DNA of 64,000 nucleotides, from assembly GCF_016920785.2 (NCBI RefSeq), contig NW_024609881.1:45416710-45480709 (forward strand), given 5' to 3'. Both the position numbers and the translations under genes were made by a program. This DNA comes from Ixodes scapularis. Lineage: Eukaryota; Arthropoda; Arachnida; Ixodida; Ixodidae. Shown here piece by piece: positions 11,035-23,200 of this stretch. Numbering within the stretch: the stretch's first letter is position 1; every line of letters begins with the position of its first letter. The notes under the pieces were generated by a model. The model had not been told where the DNA came from. It worked only from the letters and a program-made list of their open reading frames with translations, and searched no databases.

Positions 11035-13779
11035 CAACGTCAACAAAGAATAAATTTATTTAAAAGGTCGTGTTGCTTGTTTTGTTCTGGTTTTCTTTTT
11101 TCCTGCACATTTTTTCTCATGACCAAGATAGAAAAAAAGCCACGCACACGAAGGAAAAAAAAAAGACAACGAAATATGAAAAAAAAAAAAAGACAAACAC
11201 CCACACTTCGTATTTTTTTCTCTACTACAACTTTTCGCACAAAACGGGCGGTGGTCGATCGCTCGATGTGGTGGGAGGGAAGAGAGGGAATTCACGACGA
11301 TGACAACTATCAGCTACAAGAACTCCGCTGGGATCGAGAGGAAAAAAAAATAAATGACAAAACGAAGGCAGCAATGCACGCTGGGGAAAGGGGTGGGAAT
11401 TACAGTAATGCTCGTTAGTAGTAGTACCACCGATTTAGTGCTAACGTTAGGGCGGGGCGGCAAAAGTCTCGACGAGCGCCCATGATTTTACAAAGCGCCG
11501 TTCCAGCAGCCGTGTCGGGACTCGGTGCCCGGTTTTGCCGGCCCGCCGAAAACTGGTTGTATGTACAAACAATTTGTAAACAAGCCTACGACACCATCTA
11601 CCGTCACAAACCAGCGACACACTGGACGAGCGGGGAGAAAACTCGTCGTAAAGCGGGTCGGAAGAAGCGGCGCCGTGCCGTTATGTCCAAGCCCTCTCTC
11701 TGCTCTCTCTCTCTCTTTAAAAATAGTAAGAGCAGTTATGTAACAATGACTCGCATGCCTTGCCTATGTACAGCTAACTGGCCCCCCAAAATCCATTCTA
11801 CTGCCAAGCAAAAATAAAAACGAAAGATGAAAAAAAAACAAGAAATGCGACGCAACGTGAAACGCACGGCGACGTCGAAATCAAACGCGATCTCAAACAA
11901 CCGTGCGGCAACTTTTCACTGCGGCCGTCCTGTCTGGGACAATTGATGCTCCCGAAAGCTCACAAAGCCAAACAAAATCTCCCTGCGCCAACTGTACAAG
12001 CCGAGGCGACGACGGGGGGCGTCCCCGACCAAGCTTAAGCAGCGCCCAGGATTGGACTGATTCGGGCCTTAGGCAGACTGGCCACTCTGTGCTGCTGCTT
12101 CAAAAACTCTCCAAACACCTTACAGATTGCTATTTGATGAAGCCAAACGTAGCAAGAGGCATCCCACTCCACAACTAGGTCCACATGCCGAACATCCTGC
12201 CCGCCTCTTTCTGAGAACGACGTTGCCGACATACAACCGATGTCGGCCCGACATTTGCGACTCTCTCCGAGCTGCGCATTGAAGGCCGAACGTACGCCGG
12301 CCAGCTGCAGACACAACAACATCTGGTAACAACACTTCCCGCCCCAAAAACCCCCAAGCTGTGATATGTCTTAAAAGAGGAAACACTTCGGAACGGCAAG
12401 AGCGGCACAAGCATCGGGATAGACAGGCACAAAGTCGGGAACAAGATGGGGAGAGTGATTAACAAAAAGGGGTGTCGTGGGAGAGGCGGCGGGCCATGCA
12501 GAAAAAACTTGCAACGACGCACAGCGCTACGCGGAGTACGCATGCTGTTTGCAGGTTTGTTTTTACCTTTTTTTTGACTAGCTAGCTTCGTTCTTCCGCA
12601 GGAGTCCCGCCACCCCCCAGCCCGTCCCAATCGAGAAGAAAAACAAATGCAAGATATGACCCGGGAGATTTTAAGGTGTTCTTCCCCATCTAGTACATGT
12701 CTCGTAAATCCCTCTACAAGAGGCGTAACAAATCGGAAGCGAAGACAAACCTTTCCAGACGACGAACCCTCCAAACCAAAGCATACGACGGCACTAGCCG
12801 GTCTTAGTCCTGCCTACCCCCTAAATAGACAATTCTCTCTCTGTACACTAGTAGAACTTTCTCCCGAGCGTGCTGCTCAAAAGATCCTTTCCCTGTACAT
12901 ATGTTACACCTCAGACCGCTGCCGCAAGTGCCCCACCCGCCGCCGGTGCCAGCAGCGGGTGGCAAACCGGGCAGACGTTGTGTCGACGACCGCGGGATCT
13001 TTCGAAATGAAAACAGCGGGATGCCTTCAATGGCGAAAACGGGGGAGCCTGGGGACGTACCCGGACGAGGGTTTCCCGTAAGTGCGCCAAAGAAACTAAA
13101 CGCTAGCAAATGTACACTATCATTTCTGCTTGTCTACGACAGAGTTTCAGCCCGTTTCGAAGGTGGCTGCGCTTGCAGCCGCGATTCGACAACGCCGTCG
13201 TTCCAAGCGGTGAGAGCGTGACACGCGCGATGCTATTATCAATCTCGTCCGCACAAACTTGCAAAAGGAAAGCGTGTGCAAGGGAAACTTGCTAAACGAG
13301 GCTCGTTACGGCGGCGGGGCGGGAAAAGAACATCTAAGACGAGGCGAAGAAATCCTTCCTCCCCCCTCCCCCCGTTCATGAAACCAGACCTTGCCCGAAA
13401 CCTTAAGCAGAGACTTGCATTTGCAAAGGGCACGAGCACTTTGCAACGTCGACGGCAGAGCGCGACGTAAGAAAGCGGATGAAGACAAAATGGAAGAGAA
13501 GCATTACGAATGAGGCCGATGCGTGCGGACGAAAAAGACGACAACACGAAAGAAAAAGTTTGAGACAGCACACTCCAAACACACGCAACTCAACAGCTGT
13601 TGGTGACCAACGTAAACATAAAGCGCACCTAAAAAAAGAAAAAGCCATCAAATGTTTTCGGGAAGACCGAGGAAAAAAGAAATTGTGCTAAAACAAGTGC
13701 CTAAGTTTGTCTCCCGACAGAAAAAAAAAAAAAGAAAAAAAGAAGACAACGCAACAATGAAAGCGAGCGCCGCCCTCTA
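11035..13779 (-). other. FOXK 3' UTR (inferred, about 2.7 kb)
   Basis: No coding sequence follows the FOXK stop on the - strand. I see no AATAAA on that strand before the one at 11060-11055. The UTR end near 11025-11045 is inferred from that signal. Open frames inside, such as 12175-12774, are low-complexity or unconserved and have no recognisable product. Confidence 0.55.
11049..11060. promoter_or_regulatory. Palindromic bidirectional poly(A) signal AATAAATTTATT
   Basis: This 12-mer is its own reverse complement: AATAAA on + (11049-11054) and AATAAA on - (11055-11060). On + it is followed by a U/GU-rich tract (ttgcttgttttgttctgg). On -, reading toward 11010, it is followed by a GU-rich tract (gttgacgttgg, gcgtgtgcacgtgtg). 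It is therefore a good candidate for the end of both the septin and the FOXK transcripts, which would overlap antisense by some tens of bases. Confidence 0.72.
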
Positions 13780-14222
13780 TTAGGAAGAAGCGGAGTCGGC
13801 CATGACCGCGGTAGCAGAAGGTGCGGGCGGCGAGGCGGCAGATGACGATGACGACAACGTGGCCTCGTCTGAGCCGCTCCGCTGGACCTTGGATGGCGCT
13901 GGCGATGACGCCGCTGCTTCGCGTTCCACCGGCGACGAACTGGTGGCCTCGTAGTGCCTCTTGCGTGGGTGGGTGGACACCGGGGGAGGGGGCGGGGCGG
14001 AAGAGGGAGGCGAGGAGGACGAAGAGTCCGGGGCGGGTGGCGGGGCCAGCGCGGAGGAGGACGGGGCCTGCATGATCACGCTCGTGGGCGGGTTCAGCGG
14101 CGGTGGGGACGGGGTACCCCCCAGGTCGCCGCCCCCTCCGGCAGAAGTGGGCGGGAGCAGGGCCTTGGGCTGGTAGAAGAGCTGCGGCGGCTCTGGCTGG
14201 TGGGCCCTGGGGTAGCCTCGCT
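13780..14222 (-). CDS. FoxK: FOXK exon 8: C-terminal exon with stop codon
   Basis: 443 bp (2+146 codons+TAA at 13782-13780), acceptor ccctgcag. It encodes GYPRAHQPEPPQLFYQPKAL, Pro- and Ser-rich runs, then PRKRHYEATSSS and SKVQRSGSDEATL, and ends VMADSASS. The KRH patch near the C-terminus parallels the KRHNGD segment of human FOXK2. Confidence 0.92.
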
Positions 14223-17200
14223 CTGCAGGGAATGCGGGGCACCGGGTAAATGCCACCGGCGACAAGACGCTTCGGAGGCTCCTTCTCCCAGTTCCTACCT
14301 GCGACGTTGCGACCGGGACCATCGATGTCCGGCAACGGTTTTGATGGTGTGTGTAAAATGCGCGATGGGAGCACGGAATCGTCTCATCCTTAAATCAACG
14401 CCGTCAAAGTTAAGTCTGCCATCCCTATTTTCGTTAATGAAAGTAGAATTTGTCGTACTCCAGACCTCGTAGCGACCGATTGGCCAATCGTGGAATGCTT
14501 CCGGTCGTGCTCGTCGCCAAATGGCTGGGAGCCATCGGTACGGCTGTATAAGGGTGGCGATGTGGGTTAGTTGGTTCATACTGACGAAAAGGCAAACAGC
14601 GCGCAGAAAACGGGGACTAGAGGAAGAGCATGACTTGTCGTTGCGATCTGTGGTTGGAGCTGTAGGGGGGCATTTGCCATTGCATTGTCATAGTTGTGGG
14701 TGCAAACCTATCTTCAGTAAGACTAGTATCATTGGCAAAGGTAGGAAAAGAGTGAATAGAGAAATTTTAGAGGCGCATGCAATCATCAAAGCCGGCGCGA
14801 ACTGCGTAAGTCAAACGTCACTGGGCCTGAGTAGCAAAGAGATGTTTTTTTTGGACACGTGGTGAATTTGTCATGTGATGTGGGCGGAGTTGCTGTTTTC
14901 TTTGTTTTGTTTCCTTGTGATTAAATTTCAGTTGAGAGTCAGCGCTTGTCCTGTCTGCACTTCCTCTAGTCCCCGTTTTCTGCGCGCTGTTTGCCTTTTC
15001 GTCAGTACGGCTGTAGTTGGGGACTTGCTAAATCTCGTTGTTTCTCCTCCGAAGAAACAAGGATGTTCCGACGTGGTGCTTAACGTGTTCAGATTTGCAA
15101 TTTTTCTTTCGTACCCGATCGAAATTTTTATTCTGCACCCCTGAGCACCCACCTTGATCGTGCCGAGGTGAGTCGCTGCGGATGCCGTTGCCATTGCTGC
15201 TGCTCAGCACCCCGTTGGACACCATGAGGGGCGGCTGATGGGCCACCAGCACCTTGGGCTTGCTGTTGCTGAATGCCGGCAGCAGCCCCGGCAGGTGGTG
15301 GCTGTTGCCTGGAACGCCAAGGGCAGAACGTCGCACAAAAGGTGTCGATGACGGCGTGTGAAAAACAAGACTACACTCATTAACAGGATGAGGTGGAGGG
15401 GGTGTCTCCTTTAAAGTTAGCTCCACCTTGAGTCCGGATGCAGCTGAAGCTATGAGCTAAGCAAGTGGTGTCAAAAGTGCACCAACATGGTGTTCATCAT
15501 GTTTTTGTAAGTGTTCTATCATTGCTGAACTAAACACATGAAGGGAAGCACAGGAATTTGCGCTTTTGACAGTCTGATGATTACATCAGCTTGGAACATC
15601 GGCTGCATCCAGACCACGGTGTAAGATATACCGGGTGTTTGATCTGAATTCAAACAGATCTTTTAAAATTGGGGTGAGGGTTGGACGAGTTTTGTTTTCG
15701 CCATGTACTTACCGGGATCGGTGGACATTAGATGAGGGGAATCTCTTATTTGACTTTTTAATTATTCGATTTTTGGGGTAGTGTTTCACTCGCAGTACTG
15801 CTGGTAAGTACTCTTAGAGGCCAGACCAATTAAAATAACTTGCAAAAAGGTAATGGCTTTTGAAATATTAATCCGTCAACATTCACATTTTTTTCCTTTC
15901 AATTCAAAGACTGTTTTCTAACTGCAAAGTCCACCGGTCGTTTTGGAGCACGTCGGGATCAGTAGACCAGATCCGAGACGGAGCACGCGATCCGAACAGA
16001 GTTCCTCTGTGTCCCCAGTAGAACATGACCACTCCTCCAAGATCGGCAAATGCCTTCCCGTCATTCACCTTCCCGGGAATTCCCTTCCTGCGGTCCTGGA
16101 TCTCGAAGCACATGTTTTCGCAATGGTGGCGCTAAGACACGTGTTCAACTCACGAGCGAAGTTAATCGTAATGTGGAAGATGCGTGCCGATAAGCAATGT
16201 GCATCAGCGTAGACCGCTTGTCTCTTCATTGGGATGCTCGTAAATGGTGTCAAAGTATGTCTCAAGTTTCGGCCTCTTCCGCGGAGGTCCGAAAAGGCAG
16301 TACAATTTATGCGGGACATACAAGATATCCTAGTCATCGCTGCTACTCGAGCCGCTCTGCTGGAGGAGCTGCTCGAGCAACTTGACGACGAACTGTCATC
16401 AAGCAGCAGCAGTAGTAAAGTGGGCGCCACTTCGCGAATGGCCATTACGAATTCTTTTGAAGCCAGATGCCCGGCGAGAAAGGAAGTTACGTGTGCGAAC
16501 CAAGGGCTGGCCAGGTTGGCTTCCAGTCACATTTTCTCGGATTCGGATCGGGAGCTGGAGTGGGAGCTGATCCAAAACGACGAGTAGAACACGTCAGTCT
16601 CAATCCCGATTGCCCAGTGAAATAGGCACGCTCCAGGAAAGTGAATTCGGGCACACTCCAAAAAGAACGGTGGAAATTTGCCATAAAAGAGCGTTGCGAG
16701 CCCACCCCACAGTAACACTAGGGAGAGTAACACTAGGGAGAGTGACGTAGTCGTTTCAATCATGTCGTCACCATCTCGGCAGTCGCGTCCTCGGTAGGTT
16801 CGCCGACAACACAAGTGACAACAAGACAGAAATGACTATGTCACTCTTCCGTGCGTCACTGTGGGCGTGCAGGGCATGCAACACTCTCTTTCAACACACT
16901 TTTTAAATCGTGCACACTGAAATTGATCAATTAGTATCTGGAAAAACATTACCTCTTCACATGTTCTTTAAATTAATCTGGCCTCCAACAGTAATTGCTG
17001 GCCATACTGAAACTCCAACGTAACTTCTAAAAACAATCATTAAAAAGTTAATTAACGAATTTTAGTTAGTTCGTCAACTTAGCATGAAGATTATCCCCTC
17101 ATCTAATGCCGGCCGAGCCTGATATATACGAGGCTAAGACAAAACTCGTCTAACCTTCAGACCCCATTTAAAAAAAAATCTGTTCAGATCAAAGTCAAGC

Positions 17201-20200
17201 ACCCTGTACATAATTGTGGACACCACGCGCGTCGCCAGCTGTCAGATAGAGTCCTCTTCTCGCCTCGCTTGCAACCGGGACCACAAGGTGGCTCCTCGAT
17301 ATATTGCTAATGGCAGCCTGTCGCGGTCCCGGTTTCTCACGCCACCGTACGAAAGACGTGTTTGTTTTTGAAGTACAGTACAGACCACTTACAACGTAAC
17401 CGCTTATAGTGCAGGACCGGGTATAATGCGGCTTTTTTAAACCACCGGTTCACCTCCCATAGAACTCCATATAATTACATACCGCTTAAAACGCAGGCGC
17501 GCGAAGGGAAATATCGGTTATACAGTCGAACCTCGATATAACGAACTTCAATGTAACGAAATCCTCGATTTAACGAAGTATTTTATTTTTCATAATTTCT
17601 TGCCCATAGACCCCATGTATTTTTAGTCTCTATATAACGAAGTCTATTTTGCTGCTATTTCAATATAACGAAGCGCCATTGCCATAGAAGGCAATAAATA
17701 AATAGACTCTAAAAAACAACTTCGCAAAAAAATTGTGGCTAAAAAAAAATTATGCGCAAACGCGAGCGCTTGATAGGTTACTTCACGGGGACAGGCCTTC
17801 CAACGTTCCTAGGCTGCCCGACGATGCGGCGCCGGTAGCGCCGGCGAGGCTTGCGGCAAAGCGGATTCCGCGGGGCTGGCCAGAAAATGCCGAGCAAAAA
17901 GTTTACACGGCATAACAGCATCACCACTGACATTCACTGATCATCATAGTCCACTGTACCGCGGGTAGCGCGGGAGCCAACTTCATCGGGGGAGCGACGA
18001 GCGAGCGACGTGATGGCGCGACCTAAAGTCCCTCAATGTTTTTTCATATCCAGGGACGTTAGAGCGACCGCACGGGCAGTGCCATCTAGGAGAAGACCGA
18101 GAAGACAGATTATTGTCTTGCGAGCGTGATGTAAAGCAAAGGCGCAAGCACACTGTGGGCGCAAGCAGCGCAAGGGGGCAAGTAAACTGTGCGGGCAAGA
18201 GTGCTGTGTCGGTTGGAAACATTGGCACCACCTAAACTAAACAGCTTTATTTTCAACCGGGCGGTTCACTCACGTGCTTGCTGCCATAAGGAAACGTAAA
18301 GTTCTTTCTTCGGATGAGAAAGCAAACGTTTTGGACGCCGTCCTGAAGAAACTGCCGAGATCCCGAGCACTTGGGAAGTGCTCGACGCAATGGACGTACT
18401 GAGGATGTACACGGCGTCGCATGGGCAGCAAGATGCCGTGCAAGCGCTCTGGGCGCTCGAACGCCGTATGACGCCGCTGCTACTGTCGGACAAGGCGCAA
18501 GCAAAACTCGCGGACTATTTTGCCCCTAAATAAATGCCATTTTCGGTGAGTTTTCATACCCGTAAAATGCTTCGGAAGTTTTTTTGCATGCCAAAGCCAA
18601 ATTTCAATTTAGCGAAATTTCAATGTAACGAAGTAAATAGCGAATTTTACCGACTTCGTTACATCGAGGTTTAACTGTAGTGTGGTTTCTGGAACAGCCC
18701 GCCGACCGACTAGCGCAGCGAGCACGCTTCCCTGTGTGACACTAGATAACGGCGCTAGCCGCAAGCGGCACTCACGGGGGCAAGGATGGCAAGGAGGTTG
18801 CTCGAAGAAGCGGGGAGAAGCGAAGACAGAGGCTTCAATTGCCATAACGACGGAGGGACGCACGCACGTGTCGTTCACGGCGCAAGGCATTGGAGCGAGC
18901 CCAACCAGCCCAACTTTCGCCCGCTGCGTTGGAAACAATCACAATGACAGACCAATCGCAGGTCGAGGAGAAGAGTTCGCGCGCGTTGCATGCCGGTCGC
19001 GGGCCGGCTTCTTTTATCCGCAAACATGGCGTTGGTGGTGATCGTCGACGTCAAAGTAACGTTGGTCGACGTAGACAGCGTGGTGGAAGCTCATCGTTCC
19101 GCGTAAAAGCGCTATCCTTGACTGAATTTTCGTTGTGTGTCGCTATGATAACCCAGCACGTACTAGAAGGGAAGATCCACCTACTCGTGCGGCGATGTCG
19201 TGGCGGCACTCTCAAGACGGCAGAAGCGCCCGTGTTGTCGTGTTTGTTTACTTCGACTACAGTGGTGCTTTCTAAGCATTTGTGTTTTCGAACATCGCCC
19301 GGATTTTTTATTTGGAGCATTTCATGCGTGTGCTCAAGTTGAAAATATTACTGGCACATACCATATAAAGGATGCGAATTTTCACGCGTTTTCATCACTA
19401 GAGAAAGGTGATTAGGGTTAGCAATCCTGAACGCTCGCAATGTCCGTCCGCAACCCGAAACGCTGTTAAAAGGCTGTGCCAGGCAAAAGTCGCTCATTTC
19501 TTTCAAAATGTGTGACACACTTGAGAGAGAAGTGTACTAGTCTGGTGAAACAAAGACTTTCCTCAAACTAAGCTTTATTTTTCATCGAACACTAAAAATA
19601 AATTCTTTTACAAAGGTAAGTTGTCTGATGGCATGTATTTTGGCCTGAAAAATTATGTTTTGGTTATAGCGCGGTACCGCTTATAGTGCGGATTTTCGCC
19701 GACTCCCGCGACATACGTTATATGCGGTCTACACTGTAGTTTTCTCGATGCGCCACGTCATCCAGAACTTGGTACTTGCGCCACGCGTGTTTGCTTGGAC
19801 ACTGGTTTGTTGTCAACCTTAGTTTCATGCTTCGACGGCGGCAACAACGGTTTTATCGATGCGCTGAAGTGGAGAGATCTCTGGCGCGGCGTCTAGCCAG
19901 TATCCGTCAAGGTCATAGCAGACGCTCCGAGTGGAAACAGCGGCTACATGGTTATGGTGGCCGGCGTGGCATGGAAACAAGAAACTCTTTTTTCTTTTTC
20001 TTTCATATTTTTTTTGGTTGCGTCGTCTGGAAGGCAGGGACGCCGTCGGCCTAGGGTACTCGGCTGTGCACCAAGAATACTATTTGGTCGATCGCGTCGC
20101 GGCGTTCGCCGTGCTGCGCACCCTCACCTCTACGTATCTTACGCCGTGATCTGGATTTGAGGTGGAACGAAGCGCATGTGCACGACGTCCAGCGGGCGCC

Positions 20201-23200
20201 ATTTGCCTTCTGCCACGCTTTGGTCGTGTGTGCGCACTTGAATCTCGCACTGGGGGCGGGAACACTGAAGAACCTCCGTGCCGTTCTCATCCTGCCAGTC
20301 ACTATGTGAAGAGCAAGTCGCCTGCTTCTTGCGCACGAGTTGCGGTGACGTCAGAACGACACCAAGCTCCGAATGGCTTTGATCGAAAGGATAGTGCGTA
20401 GACCTCAATGCTAGATGCCTTGAGGTCTACCCACTACCCTTCTAATCAAAGCCAACCAGAGCACGGCGTTGTTCTGACGTCACCGCAACCCCTGTGCAAG
20501 TAGCAGACAAACTTTAGCTCCGCATAGACATGAAAAACCCAATCAATTGGTTTGATTCTTGAAACTTTAGGTGAGTAGCATGCCAGAGTCGATAGGAATG
20601 CGAACGTACCTCAACGGCGGCAAAAGGAAAATATATTTTTGTAAAGTTATGCTTGCTCCCGCTTTTACGCAGAATAAACATGAGCCAGAGACAATCGACG
20701 AGCTTTCGCCGCGTATAATTAATGGACTCCACCGAATTAAGGTGATGCCGTACCAAAGTTGGATTTGGAGCTTTTTTATGCGTCAAAGCAACGAAGGTCG
20801 TCTGCCACGCCCCGGCGGAGGACCGAGGATTAATTCCAACCACCCGCGGATCTCTCGACGCGCTGCCAACATCTCTGCTACGCGGCGCCCTTTCTCCGTG
20901 CCAAGCCTCCGTCGGGTTGGGGGCACCTGGGCCGGGATTTGAACCCTTCACCCGGAGATTCGTAGGCCGGCACCTTGCCCCGGGGTCGTGGCGGCAAACC
21001 AAGTAGACGCAAAAAATTTAAGCAAAGAGCGAGAGAAAAGAAAAACAAAAAACAATTGATCGTGCCGACAATGATTGGTAGTGCGGGAGGTGTCCTGCAC
21101 AAATCGCACTCCGTGTGTGGTTTGTGCTAGATTTTTAGTACCCACTTCTTTTGGTTGTGTCGCCTGGAAGGTGGGGACGCCTTCCAGGTTTGAGGCCCGC
21201 TGGGCTCATACTTTACGTAAAACCCCGACGTGCGCGACACTCGTTCGTGACAACTTTCTCGTAGAAAACTACGCATGAAACACGTTCTGCACCGAGACAA
21301 AAAAGGGGGCACCCACCGGGGGAGCCTGGGGCAGACTGGCTGGCTTTGATCTCTCTGCCCAGGTAGGCGGTGGAGGGAGGTCCCAGGGAGGGTGGCGGGC
21401 CCCCGCCCATGGCCACCAGCATGGAAGGGGGAGGCCCACCCATGGCCCCGTGGTGGGGCCCCTCCTCCATCTCGGGCACAGGGCTGGGCTCCCGCGACAG
21501 GGAGTCCGGCGTCACCAGGCCGCTGTGGGTCCCGTGGCTTGGAGACGCCGGCGCGGACCTGCACGCGGGTGTCGGGGAACGTGTTGGAGAGGCGAAGGAC
21601 CGAGGTTACGGAGTGTGAAACGCGTCTCCGCCTCAACGCGCCCGTGTTTTTGGTGCGACGATAATGATACCCTCTATTTTCGTGTCTCAACGAACGGGCT
21701 CAAGGCTCAAGCGCGGAACACTCGCGACTTCTTAGGACCGTGCGCTTTAAAACCTCTAAAAAATATCTCACGACAAGAGAACCCGCTGAAGTCATTCACA
21801 AAACACTCAAGTTCCGTATATTTCAAAAAATATATTTTTTTGCTGCTCGTCATGTTATAAACAATTATTTCTCATGAAATATTTGTACACTTGATATTGC
21901 AAGTACGGCGGCAAAAACCCTTGCCCTAGCAAAATGCGGTTCCAGGGCCACCTTATAGACGGAGCCGGAGTGTCCTCTTGTCGTAAGAGATCGCAAGCGA
22001 GTTAACCCTTTAACCACCAAATAATCTTTGAAAAAAATGTACAAACTTTGCCAAATTTTTTTATTTGCACATATTTTTTAAGTGGTTCTGACTTTGCAAT
22101 TACATTACTTGATTGGTTTCTGATACGTATTAACAAAAAAATTTTAAAAGAAAATGTTGATTTATATGGAAGCTTTCCCTCGGTGCATGTAACAGTGAGA
22201 ATAACACATGCTGAAATGCGCAGTATTTATTTGAAAAGACGCACCATAACAAAAGATCAAGTGCCTAGACGTTTCTCCGTAGTAGCACTAACAAAGTTAC
22301 GTAAGTAATGATTCCTTGCAGAATTATTAGCGCAAGGAACGCCATCATCTCTTCGCGGTCCACCGGTTTCCATCAAGAACCCCGCGCTGGGAAACGCGGA
22401 AACGCATAGCAACTTGTCTCGGTCACAATGATGTTGGGAAGGTCCCAATCAAAAAAGAAAAAACCTTGAACCAGCCGAGAATGTCTTTTTCGTCAGTGGG
22501 TTGCTGCAGAATCCCAGGCACTGCAGAAAACGGAAACCTCGGAGGCGCGGCTGGCGGGTTTTCAGCGTTTACACATTGCCACACTCGAACACTACCCATC
22601 GCGTCGTCTAATTCGTCACTGAGGTCACTGTCATGTCCGACTCACTTTTAGAGACAAATTCGATGTCTTCATCGTCGCTACTGTTCGAACTGCCGCAAGA
22701 GAGAGCCCGTTTATGAGGGCCGTCACCGGCATCACTGTTGCAAGGCTAGATACGTACCAAAGGCAAAAACACGCTATATTTGCGCTACCTCTCCTGCCCT
22801 CCAGTGTTGAAAATTGAAACTAAAGCTGATGGACGAACCTGTCTCGTGTTTGGCAGTGAAAGCAAACCATCATTTTGGTTGGACGAGTGTGACTCGTCAT
22901 CGGCGATATTGGTACAACCTTCCATGACGAGTACAGCTCGAGTTGAGCGGTTAAAGGGTTAACTATCCGTAAAAAGTGGTACATTGTCATAAAAATGAAA
23001 CAAAGAAGAGCAAAGTCATAACCACGCACACACTAGTGGCTCAACTTCGCGTCGAAGAGCGCTCGTGCCACAAAAAAAATGTCTATTCTAGATCGGTCTA
23101 GCTAGTTACATTCGAGTTGCATTCCCGTAATTGGCGACGTACGGAGCAAAACCGAGAGATAGAAAGGGCACTGAGGGCGACAACACCGGAGGAGGCACGA

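Larger units (their letters stand above)
10322..11080 (+). other. Septin 3' UTR (inferred)
   Basis: Non-coding sequence after the septin stop, running to the AATAAA at 11049-11054. The end near 11065-11085 is inferred from that signal and the U/GU-rich tract just after it (11067-11100). An earlier weak variant signal at 10457 could make a short form. Confidence 0.6.
17376..19736. mobile_element. Pogo/Tigger-like element, outer copy of a nested pair
   Basis: Ends cagtacagaccacttacaac (left) and gcggtctacactg (right) are inverted and flanked by TA at 17374-17375 and 19737-19738, the Tc1/mariner/pogo target. Internal motifs such as cgcttatagtgc recur near both ends (17399 and 19678). It was interrupted by the element at 17523-18677. 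No intact transposase frame remains. Confidence 0.6.
15309..21316 (-). other. FOXK intron 6, filled by transposons
   Basis: 6 kb between exons 6 and 7. Besides the elements listed separately (15629-17218, the nested pogo pair, 20322-20507 and the SINE at 20730), 19740-20320 holds open frames without recognisable domains. No host gene is seen. Confidence 0.6.

Noticed and set aside
11023..11418. Lys-rich frames at 11023-11418
   Set aside because: They are products of A-rich 3' UTR sequence beyond the poly(A) signal.
12175..12774. A 199-codon - strand frame
   Set aside because: No recognised motif, no splice support, and it lies in the inferred FOXK 3' UTR; probably a chance frame.
13954..14472. 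A 172-codon + strand frame over the last FOXK exon
   Set aside because: It is the antisense of the GC-rich exon 8; the - strand frame has splice sites, phase agreement and FOXK similarity.
16234..16587. 117-codon frame with a run of serines
   Set aside because: It lies within the TIR element 15629-17218; no transposase signature could be identified, so it is not called as a gene.
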